From positions 1 through 10,797 of the forward strand of contig QNZT01000153.1 in the NCBI GenBank assembly GCA_003978455.1: 10,797 nt of DNA, read 5' to 3'. A model generated the notes under the pieces. The model had not been told where the DNA came from, ran no database searches, and saw only the letters and a list, made by a program, of their open reading frames with translations. This DNA comes from Sulfurospirillum sp. Lineage in GTDB: Bacteria; Campylobacterota; Campylobacteria; Campylobacterales; QNZT01. Shown here piece by piece: positions 1 through 6,037 of this stretch. Within the stretch, counting starts at the first letter, position 1; each line of letters opens with the position of its first letter. The position numbers and the translations under genes are program-made.

Positions 1-180
1 TCCCTCAACGCGCTTTACCTCCAGGGCAAAGATACCAAAGCGGATGAACTGGACTGGGTACTAAACTACACACCGGACGAAAAAACCTCTGTCGATCTGA
101 TCTACAGCGATGCCAAAGACCGCAAAGACCGAAGCGGAAGCTTTAAAAACCTGAGGATATTTGTGAATTATCGTTTTTGA
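1..180 (+). CDS. C-terminal end of an outer-membrane beta-barrel (porin-like) protein, 5' partial
   Basis: Reading from base 1 gives 59 residues to a TGA at 178-180 without interruption; the start lies left of the window. The segment alternates polar and hydrophobic residues (for example DELDWVLNYT and SVDLIYSDA) and finishes with RIFVNYRF, a strand ending in a C-terminal phenylalanine. That ending is the known sorting signal of outer-membrane beta-barrels recognised by the BAM machinery. The last two amphipathic strands joined by a short charged turn (DAKDRKDRSGS) fit a porin. The family cannot be named from this fragment; an epsilonproteobacterial porin is a guess. Membership of the beta-barrel class is inference from the pattern, with moderate certainty. 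Confidence 0.6.
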   Translation, partial: SLNALYLQGKDTKADELDWVLNYTPDEKTSVDLIYSDAKDRKDRSGSFKNLRIFVNYRF

Positions 181-264
181 GGTGGGAGTGAATACTTCCA
201 TCCATTCCAAAATCATTGAAAACGAAGATTTTTCGTAATTACAAGACCATATTAAAATTAAATT

Positions 265-273
265 TGGTACAAT
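265..273 (+). promoter_or_regulatory. Candidate extended -10 promoter of the toxin-antitoxin operon
   Basis: TGG-TACAAT (265-273) is an extended -10 motif (TGn plus a 5/6 hexamer) about 30 bases before the antitoxin ATG. No convincing -35 is present at the right distance. The -10 overlaps a short dyad, TTG-gta-CAA (264-272), and a perfect 8-bp palindrome GTAATTAC lies just upstream at 235-242. Phd/YefM-type antitoxins usually repress their own promoter by binding palindromes there, so these are plausible operator half-sites; that is inference. Confidence 0.4.
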
Positions 274-304
274 ATAGTCTAAAGATTCTGATAAGGAATT
301 GGTG

Positions 305-577
305 ATGCAGTTAAGTCAAAATATCAAACCCATAAGCTATTTGAAATCAAAAACGGCTGAGGTTATCAAAAATATCAATGAAAAGCAGCAGCCTGTTATC
401 ATCACCCAAAATGGTGAAGCGAAGGCTGTCATACAAGATATAAAAAGTTACGAAAATTTACAAAACTCTCTATCTCTGTTAAAGTTGATAGTGCAGAGTG
501 AAGAGGATATCCGCAGGGGTGATGTAATCGGTCAGGAGAAGATGTTTGAGAACCTTGAGAAAAAACTTTTTTCATAA
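305..577 (+). CDS. Type II antitoxin, Phd/YefM family
   Basis: This 90-residue protein is the expected size for a Phd/YefM antitoxin. The N-terminal half (about 1-50) has the family's DNA-binding layout: a start resembling ISYLKSKTAEVIKNI, then PVIITQNGEAKAVIQDIKSYE, which matches the typical 'P-V-I-I-T-x-N-G-x-x-x-A-V' beta hairpin. The C-terminal third is charged and helical, the part that normally wraps the toxin. TTG (299), GTG (302) and ATG (305) are in frame in succession; AAGGA at 293-297 is 7 bases from the ATG and too close to the other two, so ATG 305 is chosen. The toxin gene begins 6 bases after its stop. It should neutralise that toxin and repress the operon (family knowledge). 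The gene is visibly richer in A/T than the suf genes next to it, as is common for horizontally spread TA modules. Confidence 0.85.
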   Translation: MQLSQNIKPISYLKSKTAEVIKNINEKQQPVIITQNGEAKAVIQDIKSYENLQNSLSLLKLIVQSEEDIRRGDVIGQEKMFENLEKKLFS

Positions 578-583
578 GGTCTC

Positions 584-916
584 ATGAAAAAGTTTGAAGT
601 AATCTGGACAAAAAAAGCAGAACTTGATCTGGAGCTTATCATAGAGTATATCAAGGTCGACAGTATTGGTATCGCTAAAAATATATTTTTTGAGATCAAA
701 GAGCAGTGCGATACGCTATATATCTTTCCTGAAAGCAGAAGAATCGTTCCCGAATTGCAACAGATCGGTGTGTTACAGTACAGAGAGCTTATCTATAAGC
801 GGTGGAGGATCATCTATAAAACAGAAAGCGATACAGTGTATATCTTGATAGTTGTCGATGCAAGCAGAGATATCGAGGATATTTTGTTTCAGCGTCTGTT
901 GCGCGACAATACATAA
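584..916 (+). CDS. Type II toxin, RelE/ParE superfamily
   Basis: The protein has 110 residues, slightly longer than the roughly 90-105 usual for this superfamily. It starts with the family's first strand and helix (FEVIWTKKAELDLELIIEYI), has the central FPESRRIVPEL segment, and ends with the beta-sheet core YRELIYKRWRIIYKTESDTVYIL followed by VVDASRDIEDIL, all typical of RelE/ParE. ParE members poison DNA gyrase and RelE members cleave mRNA on the ribosome. The YRELIYKRWRIIYK...D.RD pattern looks more ParE-like, but the target cannot be assigned from sequence alone. The ribosome-binding site AAGGT overlaps the antitoxin stop codon, so translation is probably coupled. The gene is intact and converges on the end of the suf operon 56 bases away. 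Confidence 0.85.
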   Translation: MKKFEVIWTKKAELDLELIIEYIKVDSIGIAKNIFFEIKEQCDTLYIFPESRRIVPELQQIGVLQYRELIYKRWRIIYKTESDTVYILIVVDASRDIEDILFQRLLRDNT

Positions 917-928
917 TGTACCGCTAAA

Positions 929-968
929 CTGTCGTCAGGGCATCCGATCAGGTGTATGCATCCGACAG
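929..968. other. Short inverted and direct repeats between convergent genes
   Basis: CTGTCG (929-934) and CGACAG (963-968) form a 6-bp inverted repeat. Inside and across it the octamer GCATCCGA occurs twice (940-947 and 958-965), 18 bases apart. It occupies the gap between the convergent toxin and sufT stop codons, where a terminator would be expected, but there is no T-run on either strand, so it is not a standard intrinsic terminator. Confidence 0.3.
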
Positions 969-972
969 ACTC

Positions 973-1305
973 CTACAACATCCCCAGCTGCAACTTCGCT
1001 TCGTCGCTCATTTTCGATCTGTCCCACGGCGGGTCGAAGACGAGGTTGACGTTGACCTCTTCAACTTCGTCGAACTGTTCGATGACATCTTTGACCTGAT
1101 TGACCAGAAAGTCGGAGACCGGGCAGAAGGCGGAGGTGAGGGTCATATCGACATCGACTTTGATCTTGCCGTACTCTTCTCCCTCTATGTCGATCTTGTA
1201 GATCAGTCCGAGGTCGTAGATGTTTGCCGGGATCTCCGGGTCGTAGATGGTTTTGAGGCGCTCTATGATGCGCTTTTTGAGCGCTTCTTTATCGACTTTA
1301 ACCAT
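973..1305 (-). CDS. sufT: SufT-like Fe-S assembly factor, MIP18/DUF59 family
   Basis: The 110-residue protein is a complete MIP18 (DUF59, PaaD-like) domain. Family motifs visible are YDPEIPANIYDLGLIY (about 21-36), the TLTSAFCPVSDFL segment with the conserved cysteine at position 61, and FDPPWDRSKMSDEAK near the C-terminus. Members help mature Fe-S proteins, probably in cluster transfer; bacterial SufT supports Fe-S enzyme maturation in Staphylococcus and mycobacteria. A longer reading from 1344 exists, but ATG 1305 has an AGGAG at 7 bases and matches the family's N-terminus. Its start overlaps the end of sufE by 8 bases, so it is probably translated from the same mRNA. It closes the operon, a common place for this gene. 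The symbol follows the operon context; the exact role is inferred. Confidence 0.85.
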   Translation of the reverse strand: MVKVDKEALKKRIIERLKTIYDPEIPANIYDLGLIYKIDIEGEEYGKIKVDVDMTLTSAFCPVSDFLVNQVKDVIEQFDEVEEVNVNLVFDPPWDRSKMSDEAKLQLGML

Positions 1306-1726
1306 TGGTCTGCTCCTTGCATTTTTGGGCAAATCCGTACACATACCCCAGAAACGCTTCCAGTCCCTGCTGGCGTACGGGGCTTAGCAGTGTGTCCAGC
1401 CCCAGTGTATAGAGTTGTTTGGGATCAAACGCGAGTATCTCCTCTGCCGGGCGGTCGTTGAAGAGGCTCAGCAGCAGGGCGATCATCCCTTTTGCCAGCG
1501 CCGACTCTCCCTCCGCTTTGATGTGTACTTTGCCATCTTTGCACTCCATCACCAGCCAGGCTCTGGAGGAGCACCCTTTGACCAGTGTGTCGTCGTTTTT
1601 TTCGGCAGGATCGAGCGGGGTGTTTTTTTTGCCCAGGTCGATGATATACTCCACTTTTTCATTGTCATCCGCCAGCCAGGCAAAATCCTCTTTGTAGTCG
1701 TTCAGTTTTTGCTCTATAGTGTTCAT
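1298..1726 (-). CDS. sufE: SufE sulfur acceptor and transfer protein
   Basis: At 142 residues this is close to the usual SufE length (about 138-140). SufE takes persulfide sulfur from the cysteine desulfurase SufS on a loop cysteine and delivers it to the SufBCD scaffold. The acceptor loop is visible as VKGCSSRAW with Cys52, aligning with Cys51 in the RGCQS loop of E. coli SufE. Other family features are LDPAEKNDDTLVKGC, ESALAKGMIALLLSLFNDRPAEEIL and a C-terminal LSPVRQQGLEAFL. The start codon sits in an ATGA overlap with the sufD stop, with GGAG 7 bases upstream, implying coupled translation. Its normal partner SufS is not encoded in this window, so the desulfurase must be elsewhere or be an IscS/NifS-type enzyme. 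Confidence 0.93.
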   Translation of the reverse strand: MNTIEQKLNDYKEDFAWLADDNEKVEYIIDLGKKNTPLDPAEKNDDTLVKGCSSRAWLVMECKDGKVHIKAEGESALAKGMIALLLSLFNDRPAEEILAFDPKQLYTLGLDTLLSPVRQQGLEAFLGYVYGFAQKCKEQTNG

Positions 1727-2907
1727 GATACTGCTCCGTTGTAACGCTTTTCAAACTTTGTCGTCAGCCTGTCGACGATCTCTTTGTTCTCTACTGTTTC
1801 GATCACATCTTTTGCAAATGCAAAGATCAGCATCTTGCGTGCTTCCTCTTCGGAGATACCGCGTGAACGCAGGTAAAATATCTGATCCGGGTCGAGCTGA
1901 CCGGTGGTGGAGCCGTGTGAGGCTTCGAGTTCGTCTATGTAGATCTCAAGCTGCGGTTTGGAGACCATCCATGCGCCGTTGTTCAGCAGGATGGAGCGGG
2001 CGTTCTGGTGGGTGACGGCGTATTTGCCTGCGTGTTCGACGCGGATGAGCGCGTCAAATATCCCTCTCGCTTTATCTTTGAGGATGTGGCGTGCGTTTTG
2101 CGTCGTGTGCGCGTGTTGCGCTTTGTGGTTGATCTGGACGATGTTCCCTCTCTGGGCTTCATGATCTCCGTAGAGCAGGTGGGAAGCGTCCAGCACTGCT
2201 TTTTCTCCGAGATCCATCTTGTAGATATGGAGTGCGCGGCTGTTTCCGAAGTCAAAGGTTTTAAATAGGGTTTTGGCATTTTCCCCTGTTTTGCAGCTGT
2301 GTGATGCCAGCATCGTAAAGTCGCCGTCCTCCATCTCCTGATCGCGAATCCATGTAAATGCACCGCCTCCGGCGACATCGATATCCATACCGTAGAGGAT
2401 CAGGCTCTGCGGTGCGGTGGACTTTTCAAATCTCTCATCGAGCAGCAGGCTGGAGTCTTCATGAATATCCAAAACGATGCGGTATGCTATCAGCGCTTCT
2501 GGTTTGGTGAAGCGGTGTCTGAGTGTGAGACTCTGGTCGCTGTTGACGGTGATTTTGATCGCTTTGGGTGTGAGCATATGGCTGATGTAGTAGCCGGCAT
2601 CATAGTGTTCGGGGTCGATCTCTGTGACCGGTTCGATGGAGATGTCGATCCCCTCCGGTGCGGTGACGACTTCTCCGTCCACGATCTCCAGGGTATCTCC
2701 CGTTTCGATCTGTTGTACACTCTGCCGGATGTAGCGGTAGTTTTTGGAGAGCAGCGGTACGATACCGAAATAGCGGTAGTGCTCCGTTTTGGCTCCGGGC
2801 ATCCCCAGCGCTTCGAGTCTTTGGGCGGCGACTGCTTTGATCTGCTCATTTTCACACAGGAGTGCCAGATCGGCGCTTTGCATCTTTGCCAGTGTTACGC
2901 TGTTCAT
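1723..2907 (-). CDS. sufD: SufD, FeS assembly scaffold subunit
   Basis: SufD (394 residues; E. coli SufD has 423) pairs with SufB in the cytosolic SufBC2D complex, where it helps iron enter the nascent cluster. The C-terminal core (about 160-370) carries the SufB/SufD beta-helix domain: DSSLLLDERFEKS, then HAHTTQNARHILKDKARGIFDALIRV, then QNARSILLNNGAWMVSKPQLEIY. The conserved ASHGSTTGQLD follows, with His331 at the place of the iron-related His360 of E. coli, and then the shared FYLRSRGISEEEARKML helix. The N-terminal ~150 residues are the less conserved helical part. The start overlaps the sufC stop (ATGA) and the stop overlaps the sufE start. The best Shine-Dalgarno (GGAG) is 11 bases away, a little far, so coupling from sufC probably matters. 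Confidence 0.93.
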   Translation of the reverse strand: MNSVTLAKMQSADLALLCENEQIKAVAAQRLEALGMPGAKTEHYRYFGIVPLLSKNYRYIRQSVQQIETGDTLEIVDGEVVTAPEGIDISIEPVTEIDPEHYDAGYYISHMLTPKAIKITVNSDQSLTLRHRFTKPEALIAYRIVLDIHEDSSLLLDERFEKSTAPQSLILYGMDIDVAGGGAFTWIRDQEMEDGDFTMLASHSCKTGENAKTLFKTFDFGNSRALHIYKMDLGEKAVLDASHLLYGDHEAQRGNIVQINHKAQHAHTTQNARHILKDKARGIFDALIRVEHAGKYAVTHQNARSILLNNGAWMVSKPQLEIYIDELEASHGSTTGQLDPDQIFYLRSRGISEEEARKMLIFAFAKDVIETVENKEIVDRLTTKFEKRYNGAVS

Positions 2908-3650
2908 GACAGATCTTTCTCCAGCGCTTTGTATCCTTCGTCTTCGAGCAGTTCCACCAGTTCGCTGCCGCCGGTTTTGACGATCTGCCCATCCTGAAGT
3001 ACGTGGATATAGTCAGGATTGATGTAGTCCAGCAGGCGGCTGTAGTGGGTGATGACCAGAAAGGTGCGTTCGCCGTCGTTCATCTTGTTGATCTGTTCGG
3101 AGACCGCTTTGAGCGCGTCGATATCCAGACCGGAGTCGATCTCGTCCAGGATGATCAGTTCCGGTTCGAGCACGCGCATCTGGAGGATTTCGTTGCGTTT
3201 TTTCTCACCTCCGGAGAATCCGACGTTGAGTGCACGGTGGATCATGTCGGGACTCATCCCCAGCTCTTCGATGTAGCCGCGGATCAGTTTGAGAAACTCC
3301 GCCGCGTTGAGCGGCTCTTTGCCTTCAAATTCGCGTTTGGCGTTGAGTGCCGTGCGCAGAAAGTAGGCGTTGTTGACGCCGGGTACTTCGACGGGATTCT
3401 GAAAACTGAGAAAGATACCTCTCAGTGCTCTCTCTTCGGGTTCGAGTTCGAGAATCGACTCCCCTTTGTAGCGTATATCGCCGTCGGTGACTGTCACGTC
3501 GTAGTGTCCGGTGATCGCTTTGGAGAGTGTCGATTTTCCCGCGCCGTTGGGTCCCATGACGGCATGGACTTTTCCCCTCTCCAGTTCGAGGTTCAACCCT
3601 TTTAAAATCTCTTTGTTTCCGATCTTCGCTTTGAGATCTTTGATCTGCAT
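2904..3650 (-). CDS. sufC: SufC, ABC-type ATPase of the Suf complex
   Basis: SufC hydrolyses ATP to drive the conformational change in SufBC2D during Fe-S cluster assembly; it is a soluble ABC ATPase, not a transporter. From ATG 3650 the protein has 248 residues, the family norm. It shows Walker A GPNGAGKST (33-41), Q-loop Gln84 in LSFQNPVEVPG, the SufC-type signature FSGGEKKRNE (145-154), Walker B ELIILDE (164-170) with the extended EIDSGLDIDAL, and the switch His202 in VITHYSR. An in-frame ATG at 3656 overlaps the sufB stop as ATGA and would add two residues. I prefer 3650 because AGGA then sits 5 bases upstream and the N-terminus MQIKDL aligns with other SufC proteins; the choice is uncertain. 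It lies directly between sufB and sufD, the usual order. Confidence 0.95.
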   Translation of the reverse strand: MQIKDLKAKIGNKEILKGLNLELERGKVHAVMGPNGAGKSTLSKAITGHYDVTVTDGDIRYKGESILELEPEERALRGIFLSFQNPVEVPGVNNAYFLRTALNAKREFEGKEPLNAAEFLKLIRGYIEELGMSPDMIHRALNVGFSGGEKKRNEILQMRVLEPELIILDEIDSGLDIDALKAVSEQINKMNDGERTFLVITHYSRLLDYINPDYIHVLQDGQIVKTGGSELVELLEDEGYKALEKDLS

Positions 3651-3652
3651 TA

Positions 3653-5098
3653 TCATCCTACGCTTCCTTCCAGTGTTAAGTTTAGTAAATCTTTCGCTTC
3701 AGCCGCAAACTCCATCGGCAGCTGGTTAAATACCTCTTTGCAAAATCCGTGCACGATCATCGATACGGCATCCTCTTCGCTGATCCCGCGTGCACGCAGA
3801 TAGAAGAGTTGTTCGTCGCTGATCTTCGACGTGGTCGCTTCATGTTCGACGATGGCGCTTTGGTTTTTGGACTCCAGATAGGGAAATGTATGCGCCCCGC
3901 AGCGATCTCCGATGAGCAGGGAGTCGCACTCGCTGAAGTTTCTTGCATCGTCGGCGTTTTGTCCCATCTTGACCAGACCCCGATAGGTGTTTTGTCCTTT
4001 CATGGCGGAGATACCTTTGGAGATGATGGTCGATTTGGTGTTTTTACCCAGATGGATCATCTTGGTGCCGGTATCCGCCTGCTGCGCTTTGGTGGTGATG
4101 GCGACGGAGTAGAACTCTCCGACGGAGTTGTCCCCTTTGAGTACGCAGCTGGGGTATTTCCATGTGATGGAAGAGCCGGTTTCGACCTGTGTCCAGGAGA
4201 TCTTGGCGTACGCTCCCTCGCACAGACCGCGCTTGGTGACAAAGTTGTAGATACCGCCTTTGCCGTTTTCGTCTCCCGGGTACCAGTTTTGGATGGTGGA
4301 GTATTTGATTTCGGCATTTTTATGTGCGATCAGTTCCACGACTGCGGCGTGCAGCTGGTTTTCGTCACGTGAGGGTGCGGAGCAGCCTTCGTTGTAGGAG
4401 ACGTAGCTTCCCTCGTCGGCGATAATCAGCGTCCGTTCAAACTGTCCCGTGTTGAGTGCGTTGATACGAAAGTAGGTCGAGAGCTCCATCGGACAGCGTG
4501 TCCCTTTGGGGATATAGACAAAGGTACCGTCGGTAAAGACCGCGGCATTGAGTGCGGCAAAGTAGTTGTCGTTGACCGGTACGACCGAGAAGAGGTACTT
4601 TTGGATCAGTTCCGGGTAGTCTCTGATCGCTTCGGAGATCGAACAGAAGATGATACCCTGTTTTTTCAGATCGTCCGCAAACGTCGTCTTGACCGAAACC
4701 GAGTCAAAGACCGCATCGACCGCGACACCGGCGAGCGCTTTTTGCTCTTCGAGGGGGATACCCAGCTTTTCGTAGGCTTTGAGGATTTCTGGATCGACTT
4801 CATCCAGACTCCCCAGCGGTTTTTTAGGTGCCGAAAAGTAGGAGATCGCCTGATAGTCGACAGGCTCGTACTCCAGTTTCGCCCAGTTCGGCTCTTCCAT
4901 CTTCTGCCACACTTTAAATGCGTCGAGGCGGATCTGTGTCATCCACTCCGGTTCTCCCTTTTTGGCGGAGATGAACCGGATGATCTCGTCGTTCAGGCCC
5001 GGAGGCGCCGTGTCCATCTCGACATCGACGGTAAATCCGAGTTCATACTCTTTTGAAACCAGTTCGTCTATCTTTTTTTGTTCGTTTTGCTCTTCCAT
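3653..5098 (-). CDS. sufB: SufB, FeS assembly scaffold subunit
   Basis: SufB is the main scaffold on which sulfur from SufE and iron are assembled into clusters in the cytosol. From ATG 5098 it has 481 residues (E. coli 495). The N-terminus shows PPGLNDEIIRFISAKKGEPEWM, the hallmark start of the family. Further along are FTDGTFVYIPKGTRCP, YNEGCSAPSRDENQLH (Cys239, near E. coli Cys254), the GDRCGAHTFPYL segment with Cys400 at the place of essential Cys405, and VEHEATTSKISDEQLFYLRARGIS with the His419-Glu420 pair known to matter for cluster formation. The frame stays open upstream to 5167, but only ATG 5098 fits the family N-terminus; the best Shine-Dalgarno, AAGGAG, is 12 bases away, longer than usual. 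It is the first gene of the operon, behind the promoter at 5139-5167. Confidence 0.96.
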   Translation of the reverse strand: MEEQNEQKKIDELVSKEYELGFTVDVEMDTAPPGLNDEIIRFISAKKGEPEWMTQIRLDAFKVWQKMEEPNWAKLEYEPVDYQAISYFSAPKKPLGSLDEVDPEILKAYEKLGIPLEEQKALAGVAVDAVFDSVSVKTTFADDLKKQGIIFCSISEAIRDYPELIQKYLFSVVPVNDNYFAALNAAVFTDGTFVYIPKGTRCPMELSTYFRINALNTGQFERTLIIADEGSYVSYNEGCSAPSRDENQLHAAVVELIAHKNAEIKYSTIQNWYPGDENGKGGIYNFVTKRGLCEGAYAKISWTQVETGSSITWKYPSCVLKGDNSVGEFYSVAITTKAQQADTGTKMIHLGKNTKSTIISKGISAMKGQNTYRGLVKMGQNADDARNFSECDSLLIGDRCGAHTFPYLESKNQSAIVEHEATTSKISDEQLFYLRARGISEEDAVSMIVHGFCKEVFNQLPMEFAAEAKDLLNLTLEGSVG

Positions 5099-5138
5099 AG
5101 TATAGTGGCACTCCTTAATTGAGACTTTTATTGTCCTA

Positions 5139-5167
5139 ATTATACTCTCTTTTTGTTTCGATTGCAA
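5139..5167 (-). promoter_or_regulatory. sigma70-type promoter of the suf operon with a possible regulator site
   Basis: On the minus strand, TTGCAA (5162-5167) and TATAAT (5139-5144) are separated by exactly 17 bases; the -10 is perfect and the -35 matches 4 of 6. Transcription would start near 5132, about 34 bases before the sufB ATG. Directly upstream of and touching the -35, the minus-strand heptamer TTATCAT occurs twice (5168-5174 and 5185-5191), 17 bases apart. It resembles a Fur-box half (ATTATC/ATGATAA type), which would make sense for iron-responsive control of suf; this is inference, as no full 19-bp Fur box is seen. Confidence 0.7.
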
Positions 5168-5309
5168 ATGATAATCTATTTTTCATGATAAATGTAAGAA
5201 ATTTTGAATTTTATCGTCAGATTGTCAACTTTTTTGGAAGATGCAAGGTAGTACAAGGCTGGGAATACGCACTGGCAGAGATATTTTTTGCGATTTTTGC
5301 TGAAACCTC

Positions 5310-5338
5310 TTGACAAACGATCAAAAAATGTTTATAAT
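5310..5338 (+). promoter_or_regulatory. Full-consensus sigma70 promoter of hsp20
   Basis: TTGACA (5310-5315) and TATAAT (5333-5338), both 6/6, are separated by exactly 17 bases. Transcription should start near 5345, leaving a 5' leader of about 60 bases. A perfect housekeeping promoter on a heat-shock gene implies that the gene is held off by a repressor rather than switched on by an alternative sigma factor, which fits the palindrome at 5352-5372. Confidence 0.85.
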
Positions 5339-5351
5339 TACACTTACAAAA

Positions 5352-5372
5352 CTTGATAGAAACACTATCAAC
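5352..5372 (+). promoter_or_regulatory. Palindromic candidate repressor operator (HAIR-like) in the hsp20 leader
   Basis: TTGATAG (5353-5359) and CTATCAA (5365-5371) form a perfect 7-bp inverted repeat around 5 bases. Read as CTTGATA-N7-TATCAAC it has the same 7-7-7 geometry as the HAIR element of the repressor HspR (CTTGAGT-N7-ACTCAAG), differing mainly in the inner two positions of each arm. It lies about 8-28 bases after the predicted transcription start, where a bound repressor would block RNA polymerase. It could alternatively act as a small hairpin in the mRNA leader. The CIRCE operator of HrcA has a different sequence. Confidence 0.55.
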
Positions 5373-5404
5373 TAAACTAAAATAAAATAAACAAGGAGTT
5401 AATC

Positions 5405-5830
5405 ATGATGGTAACAAAATTCGATCCGTTTGCAGAGATCAAAAGACTTGAGGACAGACTGTTTCAGGCGTATCCTGTAGCAAAAGACGAAGGTACGATT
5501 TCAGCATTTGTACCGACAGTCAATACAAGAGAAGATGATAAAGCCTATCATATCGAGGTAGATCTTCCGGGTGTGAAGAAAGAGGATATTCATGTAGATG
5601 TCAGCGACGGTGTGTTGACTATCTCAGGTGAGCGAAAGTTCAAAAAAGAGACCAAAGAGAAAGACTACTACAAAGTAGAGAGTAGCTTTGGTAAGTTTGA
5701 AAGAAGTTTCCGTCTGCCGGATGATGTCAATGAAGAGGATATCAAAGCAGAGACAAAAGACGGTGTCCTTGAAGTCACTTTGCCGAAAGTGAAAAAAGAG
5801 GAGAAAAAGAAAAAGATCCAAGTGAAATAA
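5405..5830 (+). CDS. hsp20: Small heat-shock protein, Hsp20/alpha-crystallin family
   Basis: The 141-residue protein is a standard-length bacterial small heat-shock protein, an ATP-independent holdase that binds unfolding proteins in the cytosol for later refolding by DnaK/ClpB. The N-terminus FDPFAEIKRLEDRLF resembles class A bacterial Hsp20. The alpha-crystallin domain spans about 36-130, with VDLPGVKKEDIHVDVSDGVLTISG early and the signature AETKDGVLEVTLPK (115-128) at its end. The C-terminal I-x-V motif (Ile138, Val140), needed for oligomer assembly, is present in a lysine-rich tail. AAGGAG at 5393-5398 lies 6 bases before ATG 5405; a second ATG follows at once and would also be possible. 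It is monocistronic, with its own consensus promoter and a terminator at 6038-6071. The long structured 3' region is unusual. Confidence 0.95.
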   Translation: MMVTKFDPFAEIKRLEDRLFQAYPVAKDEGTISAFVPTVNTREDDKAYHIEVDLPGVKKEDIHVDVSDGVLTISGERKFKKETKEKDYYKVESSFGKFERSFRLPDDVNEEDIKAETKDGVLEVTLPKVKKEEKKKKIQVK

Positions 5831-5848
5831 CATTTACTTTATGAAAGT

Positions 5849-6029
5849 ATTAAGTTAAGAGAATTTAAGCGCGGTTCATCTGCGCGTGAGCCCTGCGCTG
5901 TGAGAGCGTTAAGGAATCGTGAACTGCTTCACGATTCTAGCTCGGAACCAAGCTGATGTGCACTTGTGCACCAGCGCCGGCAGCGTTAGCGTAGCTTTTG
6001 GGACTTTGTTCCAAAAGCGTTAACTTAAT
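5849..6029 (+). other. Closed multi-hairpin element: candidate structured RNA or MITE-like insertion
   Basis: ATTAAGTTAA (5849-5858) and TTAACTTAAT (6020-6029) form a perfect 10-bp closing stem around about 160 bases holding a row of hairpins. The first (5869-5898) pairs GCGC-GGTTCA with TGAGCC-CT-GCGC. The second is a perfect 10-bp stem, GAATCGTGAA/TTCACGATTC (5914-5937, loop CTGC), extended by GAGC/GCTC (5904-5907 with 5940-5943). The third (5952-5975) is GCTG/CAGC plus GTGCA/TGCAC with a CTTG tetraloop. The fourth (5994-6018) is an 11-bp stem containing one G-T pair, with loop TTT. The heptamer AGCGTTA occurs three times (5905, 5982, 6016). There is no supported ORF. It is visibly richer in G/C than the A/T-rich flanks. 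It could be a 3' UTR structure of hsp20, an independent RNA or a non-autonomous mobile element; no obvious target-site duplication is seen, and I cannot match it to a known RNA family. Confidence 0.55.
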
Positions 6030-6037
6030 GATATTGG

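Larger units (their letters stand above)
5099..5404. other. Divergent intergenic region between sufB and hsp20
   Basis: This 306-base region has no supported gene. It holds the suf promoter on the minus strand, the hsp20 promoter on the plus strand, and the palindrome downstream of the latter. The central part (about 5200-5300) is unremarkable apart from T-runs, and I see no further repeat or hairpin there. The two promoters are about 140 bases apart, so they do not overlap and could be controlled separately. Confidence 0.7.

Noticed and set aside
222..235. Small hairpin CGAA/TTCG after the outer-membrane gene as a terminator
   Set aside because: The stem is only four base pairs and no T-run follows it directly.
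3003..3605. Plus-strand open frame of 200 codons opposite sufC
   Set aside because: It is the complement of the well-conserved ABC ATPase; no domain or plausible start context.
5849..6029. 6S RNA, tmRNA, SRP RNA or a riboswitch
   Set aside because: The length is near that of 6S RNA, but the fold seen is multi-branched rather than a single rod with a central bubble, and no tmRNA, SRP or riboswitch core motif was recognisable.
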